From contig CAZLJE010000007.1 in the NCBI GenBank assembly GCA_964559835.1, positions 1 to 64,000 of the forward strand: a stretch of DNA of 64,000 nucleotides, read 5' to 3'. Shown piece by piece: positions 53,363 through 61,806 of the stretch. The translations under genes and the position numbers were made by a program. How positions within the stretch are numbered: the first letter of the stretch is position 1; each line of letters begins with the position of its first letter. Under the pieces are notes generated by a model. The model saw only the letters and a list, made by a program, of their open reading frames with translations. It ran no database searches and was not told the origin of the DNA. The DNA is from DAISJI01 sp964559835. Its GTDB lineage: Bacteria > Acidobacteriota > Terriglobia > Terriglobales > Acidobacteriaceae.

Positions 53363-53748
53363 GTCGAGGTGAAACAGGCGGGACTTCAACAGTTTACCAC
53401 TTGCCCTTCAGTTCTGCTGCGATCCGCCTACCGGCGAATTGCTGGCCAATCGTTGCTGTAGTGCGTCCACCGCCGCTTGCCTCATGCGCAAAATCAATTC
53501 CCTGCGCCTTGCTCCATCTCTAATAGGAACGGGAGACCCCCCGGCTCTGCCGGGAAGGCTACCGGAGTCCCTCGAGGAAACTCCCAAACGTTGAGCCGTC
53601 AGCACACGAGAGGGAATTTCAACCATTGCGAGTAGCGGTTGTGCAGGCACGGCGTGTGTATCTCGAAAGCGTTCTCTTGGCCCGTGCTTATCGAAAACGA
53701 TCCGTCGAACGTTGCCAACGAACTAGCCTTCTTCTGAAACAAGTAACG
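53363..53748. other. Region between tRNA-Ser and the selenoprotein gene
   Basis: A frame of 80 codons on the minus strand (53408-53650) ends with ILRMRQAAVDALQQRLASN, which looks like a real helix, but the N-terminal part has low-complexity character and no family match; coding is uncertain. Confidence 0.3.
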
Positions 53749-54591
53749 TCAAAGCTTCCGCCCCTGTTCCGTTAGCGTCTTCGCCTCGCGGCGAACGTCC
53801 GCCCATTTGATTGGCAGGTCGAGGACCGTACCCGGCTGGGCGTCTTCTTCCAAAAGTGTGAGTGCGGTCAGGATGACGCGGCGTTGCAACTCGCGGTGAA
53901 AGGGGACGCCGAAATGGTGGCCCATTGGCCATGGAACAAACACCGCGCGCGGAACTTTGATGGCCTCGGTCACATCGCGGGCAACGCTGACGGACACGGT
54001 AGGCACACCGCGTTCTTCAATCGCTCTTTGGATCAGTCCGACGGACTGATGGCAAATCGGTCAGGCCGGCGCGAGCAACGCGCAATCGGCGCCCTCCTCC
54101 CCGACCACGGCCTCCGCAATTCCCGCGGCGACCGTCCGCTCGAACTTCTCGGGGTCCATGTTGTATCCGATGAAACTGAAAAAGTTCGGCGTCAACGAGC
54201 CAATCCGCCGTTCGTCGCGGAGTTCCTGAAGCCGCTCGATGGGGAAGATCACATTAATATCGACGTCCGCGTCGTCGTGAGGATACTTGAGCTGATGAAT
54301 GATCAGGTCATCATGCCTGGCCGTGGAGGGCACGCGCAGGAAGCGGAAGTCGCCGAACGGATGGCAAACATCAAGCGGGCGGTCGCCCTTGAGATGCACG
54401 CCGCAAGAACTTATCAACGCCAGCCGGGCTTCAGCCAGGGGCTTTGCCAGGCGGGCCTGCGGTACAAATCGCTCTTTGCGGATCATGGAACCCGGATAGC
54501 GCTCGTTGATCGTCTGCCACAGGCCAGGGCGCAACTGTGTCCCGGTCTCTCGCGCATCGGCGGCGAGGACGGGCTTATCGGCTGCCGTCAT
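53749..54591 (-). CDS. GrdB-like selenoprotein B family protein with in-frame UGA (Sec)
   Basis: One frame of 281 codons including stop, interrupted only by TGA at 54061-54063. The N-terminal part (ALISSCGVHLKGDRP, VIFPIERLQELRDERRIGSL, FFSFIGYN) and C-terminal part (QSVGLIQRAIEERGVPTVSV, RAVFVPWPMGHHFG) both belong to the glycine/sarcosine/betaine reductase selenoprotein B-like family (PF07355 type). The TGA is residue 177 in LLAPA-U-PICHQS, where the family has Sec or Cys in a UxxC redox motif. A hairpin just after it fits a bacterial SECIS. ATG 54591 has GGAAGGTGG upstream and overlaps the preceding gene by 17 bases. Reaction unknown; a thiol-selenol reductase is plausible. selA, selB, selC and selD are not in the window. 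Confidence 0.85.
54027..54056 (-). promoter_or_regulatory. Putative bacterial SECIS element of the GrdB-like gene
   Basis: In the mRNA, ten bases after the UGA, ATCAGTCC pairs perfectly with GGACTGAT around a GUC apical loop; an outer TTTG/CAAA pair extends the stem with a small internal loop. The loop G lies 22 nt from the U of UGA, close to the position in E. coli fdhF, and it starts with the G that SelB-type elements require. Confidence 0.75.
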
Positions 54592-54862
54592 GAATCCACC
54601 TTCCTGACTTGCGGATCAGGTAGAAATGCAGATGAAAAAACAGCAGGGCCAGAGTCGCTTCGTCCTTCTCCAGCACCTGGCCGATGAATTCGCGGTCTGA
54701 AGGCTCGTCGCGAAGCAGGATTTTTGTGGCTTCAGCCCAGGATCGATCGATTTCTTCTTTGCCCACAGCTTCATTGCCATCGCCCAAATGCAGCCGAACG
54801 AATCGAACCAGCTTCCCGAGATCGTTCTCGGCGACCGCTTCTTTCAAGTAGGGGACGGACAC
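54575..54862 (-). CDS. Small hypothetical protein coupled to the selenoprotein
   Basis: A 95-residue protein. GTG 54862 is chosen because AAGGAG lies six bases upstream; a longer frame to 55030 runs into the divergent gene. It contains FVRLHLGDGNEAVGKEEIDR and a hydrophobic LALLFFHLHFYLIRKSGRW segment. Its 3' end overlaps the selenoprotein start by 17 bases, so the two are translationally coupled. I do not recognise a family. Confidence 0.6.
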   Translation of the reverse strand: MSVPYLKEAVAENDLGKLVRFVRLHLGDGNEAVGKEEIDRSWAEATKILLRDEPSDREFIGQVLEKDEATLALLFFHLHFYLIRKSGRWIHDGSR

Positions 54863-55028
54863 GGAATTCTCCTTTTCGTCTATTCGAAAACGCGGTGTAG
54901 TTAAACCCCAGTTTAGCTGCATGGCTCGAACTTCTCCATCACAATGGAACCGCAGCTCTGATCCCATTTTGATCAGCTCTGGTAATCTGGGTTGCCCAGC
55001 TTCCAGGGTTTCTGCATACTGGGCTGAC

Positions 55029-55481
55029 ATGAAAATCTATTTTGGTTTTACGGTGGCCGGGGACCGGTCCGCCATCGAAACAGCGCGCCGCGTGGTTCGA
55101 GTCCTCGAAGAGGCCGGTCACGAAGTGCTCACTCGTCACCTCGTGAACGATAACGCCTGGGAGGCGGACCGGCTTATCACGCCTCAAGAGATCTATCTCA
55201 GGGACATGAACTGGCTTCGAGAGTGCGATCTCTTCATCGCTGAGGTGTCAGGGTCATCTTTCGGCATAGGCTTCGAGGCTGGTTACGTGCTCGGTTCAAG
55301 CCAAAAACGAGCGATACTGTTTTATCGGCGCGAGGTTGAGAAAAGCATATCGCTTTTGATCACCGGAAACGCTCACCCCAACTGTACCCTTGCGCCGTAC
55401 GGCGACGCCGGAGAAGTCGAGGGCTATCTCCAAAACGCTCTGAAAATAGGCTTAGGACGATTGGGAGCGGCGGCACGGTAA
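55029..55481 (+). CDS. Nucleoside deoxyribosyltransferase / DNPH1-like protein
   Basis: A 150-residue protein of the nucleoside 2-deoxyribosyltransferase/DNPH1 (Rcl) fold. MKIYFGFTVAGDRSAIETAR starts the nucleotide-binding part, MNWLRECDLFIAEVSGSSFG and IGFEAGYVLG carry the Asp/Glu candidates for N-glycosidic bond cleavage. It likely hydrolyses or transfers deoxyribose from a nucleotide. ATG 55029 is preferred. It is divergent from the selenoprotein operon. Confidence 0.82.
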   Translation: MKIYFGFTVAGDRSAIETARRVVRVLEEAGHEVLTRHLVNDNAWEADRLITPQEIYLRDMNWLRECDLFIAEVSGSSFGIGFEAGYVLGSSQKRAILFYRREVEKSISLLITGNAHPNCTLAPYGDAGEVEGYLQNALKIGLGRLGAAAR

Positions 55482-55561
55482 GAAGGCTAGCGCCAACTGA
55501 TCAGCTACTGTATGCGGAAACGATTTGTAGTTGCCGCCGCACGTCTCTGCCATTGCTTCTA

Positions 55562-56206
55562 TCAGAACCGGATCAGTAAACCGCCCGTGAAGACAACGTT
55601 GTGCTGCATGCTCCCGCTGATGGGGAGATTGTAGTTGGGCCGTCCTCCGTAGAAATCACGCGCCTCGAGCCGGAAACCAATCGGCACTCTAAAGATGTGA
55701 TGGACCGTGCCGGTGTCGATACCACCGCCGAACTCCAGCGCGCCCGTGTTTGTCCCTGCCTTAAACCCGATCGCGCCCGATTCCGTGTAGCGTGCGAATC
55801 CTCCCCCGAACAAAAACCAGGGAGAGATCGCGCCGTTTGGGTGGAACTTTACCCGTATATGCGGAGTGAGGAAGATGTAAGCGTACTGTGGGATGACATT
55901 TGCCGGCCTCTGATCCAGCTTCACATCCAGAGGAGACGCCACAAAATCCAACCCGGCCAGGATGCCAAGGCGCTCACTTGCATTCAAGCGATGGTCGAAT
56001 TCGGCACCCAAAGCGAGGCTTGACTTGAAGGTCAGTGTCCGAGGAGTGGCAGAAATGCCGCTGGCGAGCGTCTGACTTGGTATCACTGTCGCACCGATCA
56101 CAAGCCCAACCTCGTTCCTCTTCTGAGCGTCGCCCGCTTGGGCACTGGCGTGCGGAAGCGAAGACGTGAAGGCCAACAAAAATACAAAGACCGTTCTCTT
56201 GTTCAT
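55562..56206 (-). CDS. Outer-membrane beta-barrel protein, ECF-linked
   Basis: A 214-residue protein with signal peptide (TVFVFLLAFTSSLPHASAQ) and barrel-type strands (NEVGLVIGATVIPS, FKSSLALGAEFDHRL, ISPWFLFGGGFARYTES, NVVFTGGLLIRF ending in Phe). ATG 56206 (MNKRTVFVFLLAF) replaces a longer frame. An ECF-type promoter lies upstream on the same strand. Function unknown. Confidence 0.75.
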   Translation of the reverse strand: MNKRTVFVFLLAFTSSLPHASAQAGDAQKRNEVGLVIGATVIPSQTLASGISATPRTLTFKSSLALGAEFDHRLNASERLGILAGLDFVASPLDVKLDQRPANVIPQYAYIFLTPHIRVKFHPNGAISPWFLFGGGFARYTESGAIGFKAGTNTGALEFGGGIDTGTVHHIFRVPIGFRLEARDFYGGRPNYNLPISGSMQHNVVFTGGLLIRF

Positions 56207-56283
56207 CTCTGCCCCCGTTAATTGCTTCGTCTTACATGCGGTCGTGGCACTGGAAGCGGCGCCGGAATCTTGTTCTGCCAAAC

Positions 56284-56312
56284 TGAGATTCTTCAACGTG
56301 AGAAAAGTGACG
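56284..56312 (-). promoter_or_regulatory. Putative ECF sigma promoter for the barrel gene
   Basis: Minus strand: CGTCACTT (56312-56305), 14 bp, AATCTCA (56290-56284). Same layout as the sites at 60557, 61705, 62314, 62402 and 63367. Confidence 0.6.
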
Positions 56313-56340
56313 GCGACCGACCCGCGCCACGCATTTCAAT

Positions 56341-56370
56341 TGTCACTTTTTCCCCATGCGCCGAATCTCA
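56341..56370 (+). promoter_or_regulatory. Putative ECF sigma promoter for the YceI operon
   Basis: TGTCACTT (56341-56348), 15 bp, AATCTCA (56364-56370). It lies 46 bp upstream of the first gene of the operon. Confidence 0.6.
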
Positions 56371-56416
56371 ACTCCCAAGGGTCCGCGCGTCTAGCGGCGC
56401 TGCTTCTGGATGTGGC

Positions 56417-57295
56417 ATGAGTAGATGGCATGTTGGCGTTGCAATGAGTGTCCTGCTGACGGCAGTTCCAGCAATTGCCGGTCCCTGCGGCCCGCCGGTC
56501 GGCAATGATGGCTACGAACAGCTCGATCAAGGCTACCGCGCGCGTTACAACCTCGACTTTGATAACGGCCATAGGCTATTCGTTCAGTGGGCAATGCACG
56601 AAGCACAGAACCCGCTTGGTCCTGTGTCGCAGGCAAGCGGCTATCTCTTTCAGGAATTCGAACGACTCGGCGTACTCAAGTCGGAGCTCTTCGCTGACGA
56701 CGCGGCCTTTGAAGCGCGGCGTAGGCCATCTCCGGACCGAGACCTAAAGCTCCGCTTTCAACAGCAGCTCATGCTTGCGGACCAACTCGCCGATGAAATG
56801 TTGAACCAGAATCCCTCGTCCCCCGATGCACTTCTCGCAAAGACGCTGGTGAATGGGTTGCAAGCCGACTACGCCGCGCTCATCGAAAGGCGAAACGGCG
56901 CTTCGCTTTCCTACACCAAGGAAGGCAGGCGGTGGGCGGAACGTTTGCTCCACACCGATGCGAGCTGCAACGACGCCTACGTTGCGCTCGGCGCAGAGAA
57001 CTACCTTGTCTCGATCAAGCCAATGTTGGTCCGCTGGCTAGCGCGATTGAGTGGTGCAAGGGCCGATCGGGAACGCGGGATCCAGCAGCTGAGGCTCGCT
57101 GCGCAGAACGGGCGATTTCTCAAACCGTTTGCGAAGCTTCTGCTGGCTGTGGCGGCGCTGCGAGATCACGACCGCGGCATGGCGCGGATGCTTCTCGCAG
57201 ACCTTCAGCAGGAGTTTCCCCGAAACCCGCTTTACTCGGATGAGTTGAATAGGCTGAAGCGCCACCCATCCTCCATCCCACAAGGAGCCGATTAG
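56417..57295 (+). CDS. Secreted helical-repeat protein, first gene of an operon
   Basis: A 292-residue protein with signal peptide (GVAMSVLLTAVPAIAG) and then helix-rich sequence with TPR-like pairs (LADQLADEMLNQNPSSPDAL, LLAKTLVNGLQADYAAL, YTKEGRRWAERLLHTDASCN, ADLQQEFPRNPLYSDELNRL). It contains a Cys pair (GPCGPPVG and ASCND). ATG 56417 is chosen for the signal peptide. The YceI gene begins two bases after its stop. Confidence 0.65.
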   Translation: MSRWHVGVAMSVLLTAVPAIAGPCGPPVGNDGYEQLDQGYRARYNLDFDNGHRLFVQWAMHEAQNPLGPVSQASGYLFQEFERLGVLKSELFADDAAFEARRRPSPDRDLKLRFQQQLMLADQLADEMLNQNPSSPDALLAKTLVNGLQADYAALIERRNGASLSYTKEGRRWAERLLHTDASCNDAYVALGAENYLVSIKPMLVRWLARLSGARADRERGIQQLRLAAQNGRFLKPFAKLLLAVAALRDHDRGMARMLLADLQQEFPRNPLYSDELNRLKRHPSSIPQGAD

Positions 57296-57297
57296 GA

Positions 57298-57891
57298 ATG
57301 AAAGGCTCGAGAAGCATTTGCAGCGCCGTTCTCCTCGCGGCTTCGTTCTGTACGGTGGCATCAGCGGCCGAGAGGCCCATTGATGTCGATCACAGCACCA
57401 TCCGCATTCACGTGAGAAAGGCTGGACTATTTTCGGCCGCAGGCCATGAGCACTGGGTTGCCGCTCCCATTGCCCGGGGCAGCGTCGACGAAGACGAACC
57501 GTCTCGCGTGGCATTCAGTTTCCTTGCGAACGGGTTGAAGGTGGAGCCGGACCCGGGGCTTAGCGTAGACGACCACGCTAAAGTGCAGCGGACCATGCAG
57601 GAGAAGGTGCTTGAGAGCGCGAGGTACCCAGAAATCAGCTTCCGATCAACCTCGGTCGCGAAAACCGGCAGCGACACGTGGAACGTCAAGGGCATTCTGG
57701 TGCTGCACGGACACAGTAATCCGGTCAGTGCCACTGTTCATAAAACTCAGGATAAATATGTCGGGCACTGCCGGATCAAGCAGACCGACTTCGGGATTCA
57801 GCCTGTCACTGTGGGTGGCGGCCTGGTCAAAGTGAAAAATGAACTTGACATTGAGTTTGCCATATCGGTCGCGCCCCCAGCAGCAGAATAA
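57298..57891 (+). CDS. YceI-family lipid-binding periplasmic protein
   Basis: A 197-residue protein with signal peptide (ICSAVLLAASFCTVASAA) and a YceI/lipocalin-like barrel: VDHSTIRIHVRKAGLFS, ISFRSTSVAKTGSD and ILVLHGHSNPVSATV. YceI proteins bind isoprenoids or amphiphiles in the periplasm. It is preceded by the secreted protein (2-bp gap) and overlaps the methyltransferase by 53 bases, a coupled operon. Confidence 0.88.
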   Translation: MKGSRSICSAVLLAASFCTVASAAERPIDVDHSTIRIHVRKAGLFSAAGHEHWVAAPIARGSVDEDEPSRVAFSFLANGLKVEPDPGLSVDDHAKVQRTMQEKVLESARYPEISFRSTSVAKTGSDTWNVKGILVLHGHSNPVSATVHKTQDKYVGHCRIKQTDFGIQPVTVGGGLVKVKNELDIEFAISVAPPAAE

Positions 57892-58909
57892 GCTTGCGGC
57901 GGACTGTCTTTTGCAGACAACGACGACCGAGGCTGTTCGCGACCACTACGATTCCATGGCACGGGTGTACCGCATTTTCTGGGGAGAGCACCTTCACCAT
58001 GGATTGTTTGTCAACGGCGACGAGCGACCGCGGCGCGCACAAGAGAAGATGCTCGAGTTTTGCGTGGGCAAGCTGGCACTCGCGCCTGACGCGGCGGTCT
58101 TAGATGTGGGCTGCGGGTACGGCGGCACGTCCATATACCTCGCGCGCAACTATGGCGCACGCGTGACTGGCATCACCCTCAGTCCGAAACAGGCCCACTT
58201 TGCCAGCATGAGCGCGCGCCGCGATGGCGTGCAGGACCGGGTTGAGTTTGTAGTTGCCGACGCAGAGCGCTATGCCTTCCAAGAGTCGCATTACGACGTC
58301 ATCTGGACCATGGAGTCCTCGGAACATTTCCGGAACAGACGAGGTTACTTCAGGAAAGCAGCGAACGCGCTGCGGCCGCAAGGCAAGTTGCTGGTTGCGG
58401 CGTGGACGTCTGCGCGCTCAGACAGCAAGCTGGCGTTGCTGGCTGAGGCCGCCAATTGCCAACCGTTTGCGACTCCCACAGAATATGCCCAGGAGATCGA
58501 AGCCGCGGGTCTGCAAATGATGGCTGTGGAGGATCTTACCTGCAACGTTACACCGACTTGGGAGATCTGCCGGCGCCGCGCCCGGCTGGCTCGGCCGTTC
58601 AAGCTGCTGTTTCCTCCGGCGGCGCGAGACTTCGCTCGAGTCATCGATCTAATGCTCTGGGCCTTCCGCGTCGGCACACTTGGCTACACTGTGATGGTCG
58701 CCCAGAAGCTTCGGCGGCCAACCATAGCAGGGACACGATCAGTCGGAGTTGCTGGTGTGGATGCTGGAATCTCACCGAGCGGAAACTGGAAATCGGCGAT
58801 TGACATGGATAACGCAGACCTACCCGATAGCGTTGATGCCGCCGCGCAATCCGGACCCTCGATTAGAGCTGATAGCTCACACCCCTTATCGAAGATGCGT
58901 GCGCGATGA
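57839..58909 (+). CDS. SAM-dependent methyltransferase (UbiE/tocopherol-type)
   Basis: A 356-residue class I methyltransferase. Motif I is AVLDVGCGYGGTSIYLA, motif post-I VTGITLSPKQAHFA, and VIWTMESSEHF follows, close to gamma-tocopherol or quinone C-methyltransferases. The C-terminal 80 residues are not typical and may be non-conserved. It overlaps the YceI gene by 53 bases. With an isoprenoid-binding YceI upstream, an isoprenoid or quinone-like substrate is plausible. Confidence 0.83.
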   Translation: MNLTLSLPYRSRPQQQNKLAADCLLQTTTTEAVRDHYDSMARVYRIFWGEHLHHGLFVNGDERPRRAQEKMLEFCVGKLALAPDAAVLDVGCGYGGTSIYLARNYGARVTGITLSPKQAHFASMSARRDGVQDRVEFVVADAERYAFQESHYDVIWTMESSEHFRNRRGYFRKAANALRPQGKLLVAAWTSARSDSKLALLAEAANCQPFATPTEYAQEIEAAGLQMMAVEDLTCNVTPTWEICRRRARLARPFKLLFPPAARDFARVIDLMLWAFRVGTLGYTVMVAQKLRRPTIAGTRSVGVAGVDAGISPSGNWKSAIDMDNADLPDSVDAAAQSGPSIRADSSHPLSKMRAR

Positions 58910-59048
58910 ATCAAGCCGCAGGGACGCTGCGATAGGGCTCGTTCCAGTGCAGCCCGGAGGGCGGACTGCACTGGGCACCATGCAAGTGGATGGGTCCGTG
59001 AAGGTCATTCAGCTTTCATGCCAGGACAACGACTACAAGGCGGCGCAG

Positions 59049-59687
59049 CTACTTCATCGCGGGGATTTGCGCAAGCACCTCTTCCGCAGTGGTCCTATCG
59101 CCGTGAGAGTGGCTGATCTTTTCGAACAGGATTTTGCCGCTCCCGTCCAGTATGAACGTGGACGGATATGCGGTCTCATGAGGTGCATCCCACCGAAGAC
59201 CGTACTGGTTGGTCATCTTGTAGTCGGGATCAGTCACCAGTTGGATGTTCTGGGGCAGGTCGGCCTGCTTGGCAAGAAACTCCTTCGCGCGCTGGTCCAG
59301 ATCTGCAGGGGGGCCCGGATAGACCAACAGGACATTGACGTGCTTCGCAGCGAAATCAGGAGCATGGTCCACAAAATCGTGCACCTGCTTGACGCAGTAA
59401 GGGCACTGGTAGCCCGGAAATCCGCGCAGAACCACCAGCACCGTAGTGCCTTTCTTCGTCTCACTCGCGAGACTGACCGGATGGCCCGTAGGCGTAAGCA
59501 AAGTGAAATTGGGCGCCTGCGCTCCCGTCGCGGGTACCTGCATTCCCATCGCGGGCTCCTGTGCCACCGCCGACACGCCGGTTGCGAGAATGTACACGAA
59601 CAGAATCAGTAAGGTTGATGTCGAACGGAAATCCGAGAGGAAGCCACGAAGCGCGGCTTTTCCGTAGTGCGGAATGTGAAGGGTCAT
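59049..59687 (-). CDS. Membrane-anchored peroxiredoxin/thioredoxin-like protein
   Basis: A 212-residue protein with N-terminal hydrophobic anchor (LLILFVYILATGVSAVAQ) and an AhpC/TSA-type thioredoxin fold. Redox motif is GFPGYQCPYCVKQVHDF (Cys-Pro-Tyr-Cys), with APNFTLLTPTGHPVSL before and TAYPSTFILDGSGKILFEK after. It probably reduces peroxides or disulfides outside the cytoplasm. Upstream has only a weak partial match to the ECF motif. Confidence 0.85.
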   Translation of the reverse strand: MTLHIPHYGKAALRGFLSDFRSTSTLLILFVYILATGVSAVAQEPAMGMQVPATGAQAPNFTLLTPTGHPVSLASETKKGTTVLVVLRGFPGYQCPYCVKQVHDFVDHAPDFAAKHVNVLLVYPGPPADLDQRAKEFLAKQADLPQNIQLVTDPDYKMTNQYGLRWDAPHETAYPSTFILDGSGKILFEKISHSHGDRTTAEEVLAQIPAMK

Positions 59688-59802
59688 GCGAGATTGCTCC
59701 TTTGCTGTCGATTTGGGGTTATTCCCTCATGGGATCGGAAATGACACAGAAAACACGAAAACTCTCGGCCAAAACTCTCGCGTTGGCCTTCGACGCCTTT
59801 CC

Positions 59803-60534
59803 CTAAACCTGCGAGAGACCGCCGTCGACGCAGATCTCCATGCCGTTGACGAAGCTCGAATCGTTCGAAGCGAGGAACAGCGCGACCGTGGCAATCTCCT
59901 CCGGTCGCCCCAGCTCTTTTCGGGGAATCATGGAGCGGAGGTGTTCTATGCGCTCTGCCGAAGCCCTTTCGACGGCGGCTGTTTTGATCGGTCCGGGGCT
60001 CAACACGTTCACCCGGATCCTGCGGCCATTCAGCTCCATCACCCAGGTCCGGGCAAACGAGCGCAGCGCGGCCTTGCTCCCGCTATAGACGCTTAACCCA
60101 GGCATTGCCTTGAGGTTGGCAATCGAGCCGTTGAGCACGATCGATCCACCATCGCGAAACAGCGGCAGCGCCTTTTGCACCGTGAACAGCGTCCCTCGCG
60201 TATTCAGCGCGAAAAGCGTATCGAATTGCTCCTCGGTGATCTCAGCGAGCGTCGCCGCCCCGCTCTGACCGGCACTCGCGAACAACACATCGATGTGGCC
60301 CTTCTCGTTCTTAACGGTCGCGTAGAGCCGGTCCAGATCGGCCAGATTTGCGGAATCCGCCTGCACGGCAGTGACGTTTCGCCCGATCACCTTTACCGCT
60401 TCGTCCAGTTTCTCCCGCCGCCGGCCCGTGATGAAGACATAAGCACCCTCTTGTACGAACAGCCTTGCCGATGCGAGCGCCATCCCGGAGCTCGCTCCGG
60501 TGATGACCGCCACTTTACCGTCTAGTTTTCCCAT
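59803..60534 (-). CDS. Short-chain dehydrogenase/reductase
   Basis: A 243-residue classical SDR: NAD(P)-binding VAVITGASSGMALASA (GxxxGxG-like), NxxG-type VLFASAGQSG, catalytic Ser in LNGSIANLKA and YSGSKAAL (YxxxK). Basic RR after the second strand suggests NADPH. Substrate unknown. An ECF-type promoter is 16-50 bp upstream. Confidence 0.92.
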   Translation of the reverse strand: MGKLDGKVAVITGASSGMALASARLFVQEGAYVFITGRRREKLDEAVKVIGRNVTAVQADSANLADLDRLYATVKNEKGHIDVLFASAGQSGAATLAEITEEQFDTLFALNTRGTLFTVQKALPLFRDGGSIVLNGSIANLKAMPGLSVYSGSKAALRSFARTWVMELNGRRIRVNVLSPGPIKTAAVERASAERIEHLRSMIPRKELGRPEEIATVALFLASNDSSFVNGMEICVDGGLSQV

Positions 60535-60556
60535 ACTTCACCGCGGCCTCTCACCA

Positions 60557-60585
60557 TGGGATTAACCAAGCCGCTAAAAGTGACA
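60557..60585 (-). promoter_or_regulatory. Putative ECF sigma promoter for the SDR gene
   Basis: Minus strand: TGTCACTT (60585-60578), 14 bp, AATCCCA (60563-60557), 23 bp before the ATG. Confidence 0.6.
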
Positions 60586-60745
60586 GGGAAAAACAGGCTA
60601 TTAACCCGTCTGCATGCATGTTGCGGAAGAGTGGCGGGCTGCTGGTGTGGAAGCTAGAGTCTGACCAGGCAGAAATAACAAATTGGCGATGGACCTAGAC
60701 TGACGCGGACCTGCCTAGTAGCGCTGATGCTGGTCAATGCGGATT

Positions 60746-60997
60746 TTAACGCTCATGAAGGCGGGTCGGAAGCTTGCGATACAGCCGGTTGCTGAAGTCC
60801 TTTGGCACCTCAAACTCGAACGCCACGCCATCGCCGATCAGGCGCACCACATTGCGCGTGCCGTCGTGGACCGCGGTGCAGTGCTTGCATACTTTAAGGT
60901 GCGCGTCGATTCTGGCGCGAAGCTCTGGGCTGATATCTCCTTCCAGATAATTGGAGATCTCGCGCCAGACTTCTACGCAGCTGATTTCGACAATCAT
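60746..60997 (-). CDS. Anti-sigma factor with zinc-binding (ZAS) motif
   Basis: An 83-residue zf-HC2-type protein. HLKVCKHCTAVHD gives the His-x3-Cys-x2-Cys motif, preceded by VWREISNYLEGDISPELR. ATG 60997 is used. It has no membrane helix, so it is a cytosolic, probably redox-sensitive anti-sigma factor. It lies just downstream of the sigma gene, same strand. Confidence 0.8.
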   Translation of the reverse strand: MIVEISCVEVWREISNYLEGDISPELRARIDAHLKVCKHCTAVHDGTRNVVRLIGDGVAFEFEVPKDFSNRLYRKLPTRLHER

Positions 60998-61013
60998 TTC
61001 AGTATCCAGGCGG

Positions 61014-61658
61014 CTACCATGGCCGCACCTTCTCGTACTCACGTCCACGGCTCCAGCCTCCATCGATCCCGGGCGCGAGCGCGTCGCGCATTTGCAGGCG
61101 CGCGCGCAGCAGACGCGTCCTGACGTTCTGTTGTGTGACTCCCAGCGCTGCTGCCGTTTCCGCTACGCTCAGGTGTTGAACGTCGCGCAGGATCAGGACT
61201 TCACGGTACTTGGGCGCCAGGGAGTCCAGGGCCTTGCGAAGCGCTTGCCGCAGTTCCTTGCGCTCCAGCGTCTCGGATGGGATCTCGCGCCAGTCGGCGA
61301 AATCTTTGGGCCAATAATCACCTTCTCCGTCGGAACGCGGCTCGTCGACCGACTCATACAAGTGGCGGTGCTGCTGGCGCAGCTTCATGCGCGACTCGTT
61401 TATGGTGATCTGAATCAGCCATGTACTGAACTTGCTCTCCCCGCGAAACGAGCCGATATGGGTGAACGCTTTCAAAACTGCTTCCTGCGCGGCCTCTTCC
61501 GCGTCGGCGTCGTTATCCAGCACCGCACGCGCTGCAGCAAAGATGGCACGTTCGTGCGGCCGCAGGAGCTCGTAGAAGGCATCCTCGTCACCGTCGCAGA
61601 CGCGCCGGATCAGTTCGATCTCCGCGAGGTCCATCCGCGGCTGTGACAGCTGAGACAT
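61014..61658 (-). CDS. ECF-type RNA polymerase sigma factor
   Basis: A 214-residue group IV sigma factor. Region 2 is about residues 25-95 (DAFYELLRPHERAIFAAARA ... FTHIGSFRGESKFSTWLIQI) and region 4 about 140-200 (LAPKYREVLILRDVQHLSVA, ETAAALGVTQQNVRTRLLRA). It is followed by its ZAS anti-sigma partner 16 bp downstream. It has no C-terminal SnoaL extension, so it is not ECF41-type. A candidate autoregulatory promoter is 47 bp upstream. Confidence 0.95.
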   Translation of the reverse strand: MSQLSQPRMDLAEIELIRRVCDGDEDAFYELLRPHERAIFAAARAVLDNDADAEEAAQEAVLKAFTHIGSFRGESKFSTWLIQITINESRMKLRQQHRHLYESVDEPRSDGEGDYWPKDFADWREIPSETLERKELRQALRKALDSLAPKYREVLILRDVQHLSVAETAAALGVTQQNVRTRLLRARLQMRDALAPGIDGGWSRGREYEKVRPW

Positions 61659-61704
61659 CGTTCGCCTTGTCGTTTCCTGCGCCGCTAATGCAGGCCACGG
61701 TTCA

Positions 61705-61733
61705 TGAGACGCATGGGGTCGGCAAATGTGACA
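61705..61733 (-). promoter_or_regulatory. Putative autoregulatory ECF promoter of the sigma gene
   Basis: Minus strand: TGTCACAT (61733-61726), 14 bp, CGTCTCA (61711-61705). Confidence 0.65.
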
Positions 61734-61806
61734 ATTTTCTTCCGTCTATTCCGACGATTCCAGAGGATCTCAGAGCAGGTGGTCGCCGCTGCACACCCCC
61801 TCTGCC

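Noticed and set aside
58749..59612. 287-codon plus-strand frame
   Set aside because: Opposite to the peroxiredoxin-like gene, whose motifs are clear on the minus strand.
59688..59760. ECF promoter for the peroxiredoxin-like gene
   Set aside because: TGTCATTT is present but no matching downstream box at 14-15 bp.
61014..61658. ECF41 sigma factor (because targets include CMD and SDR genes)
   Set aside because: No C-terminal SnoaL domain and a ZAS anti-sigma gene is present, unlike ECF41.
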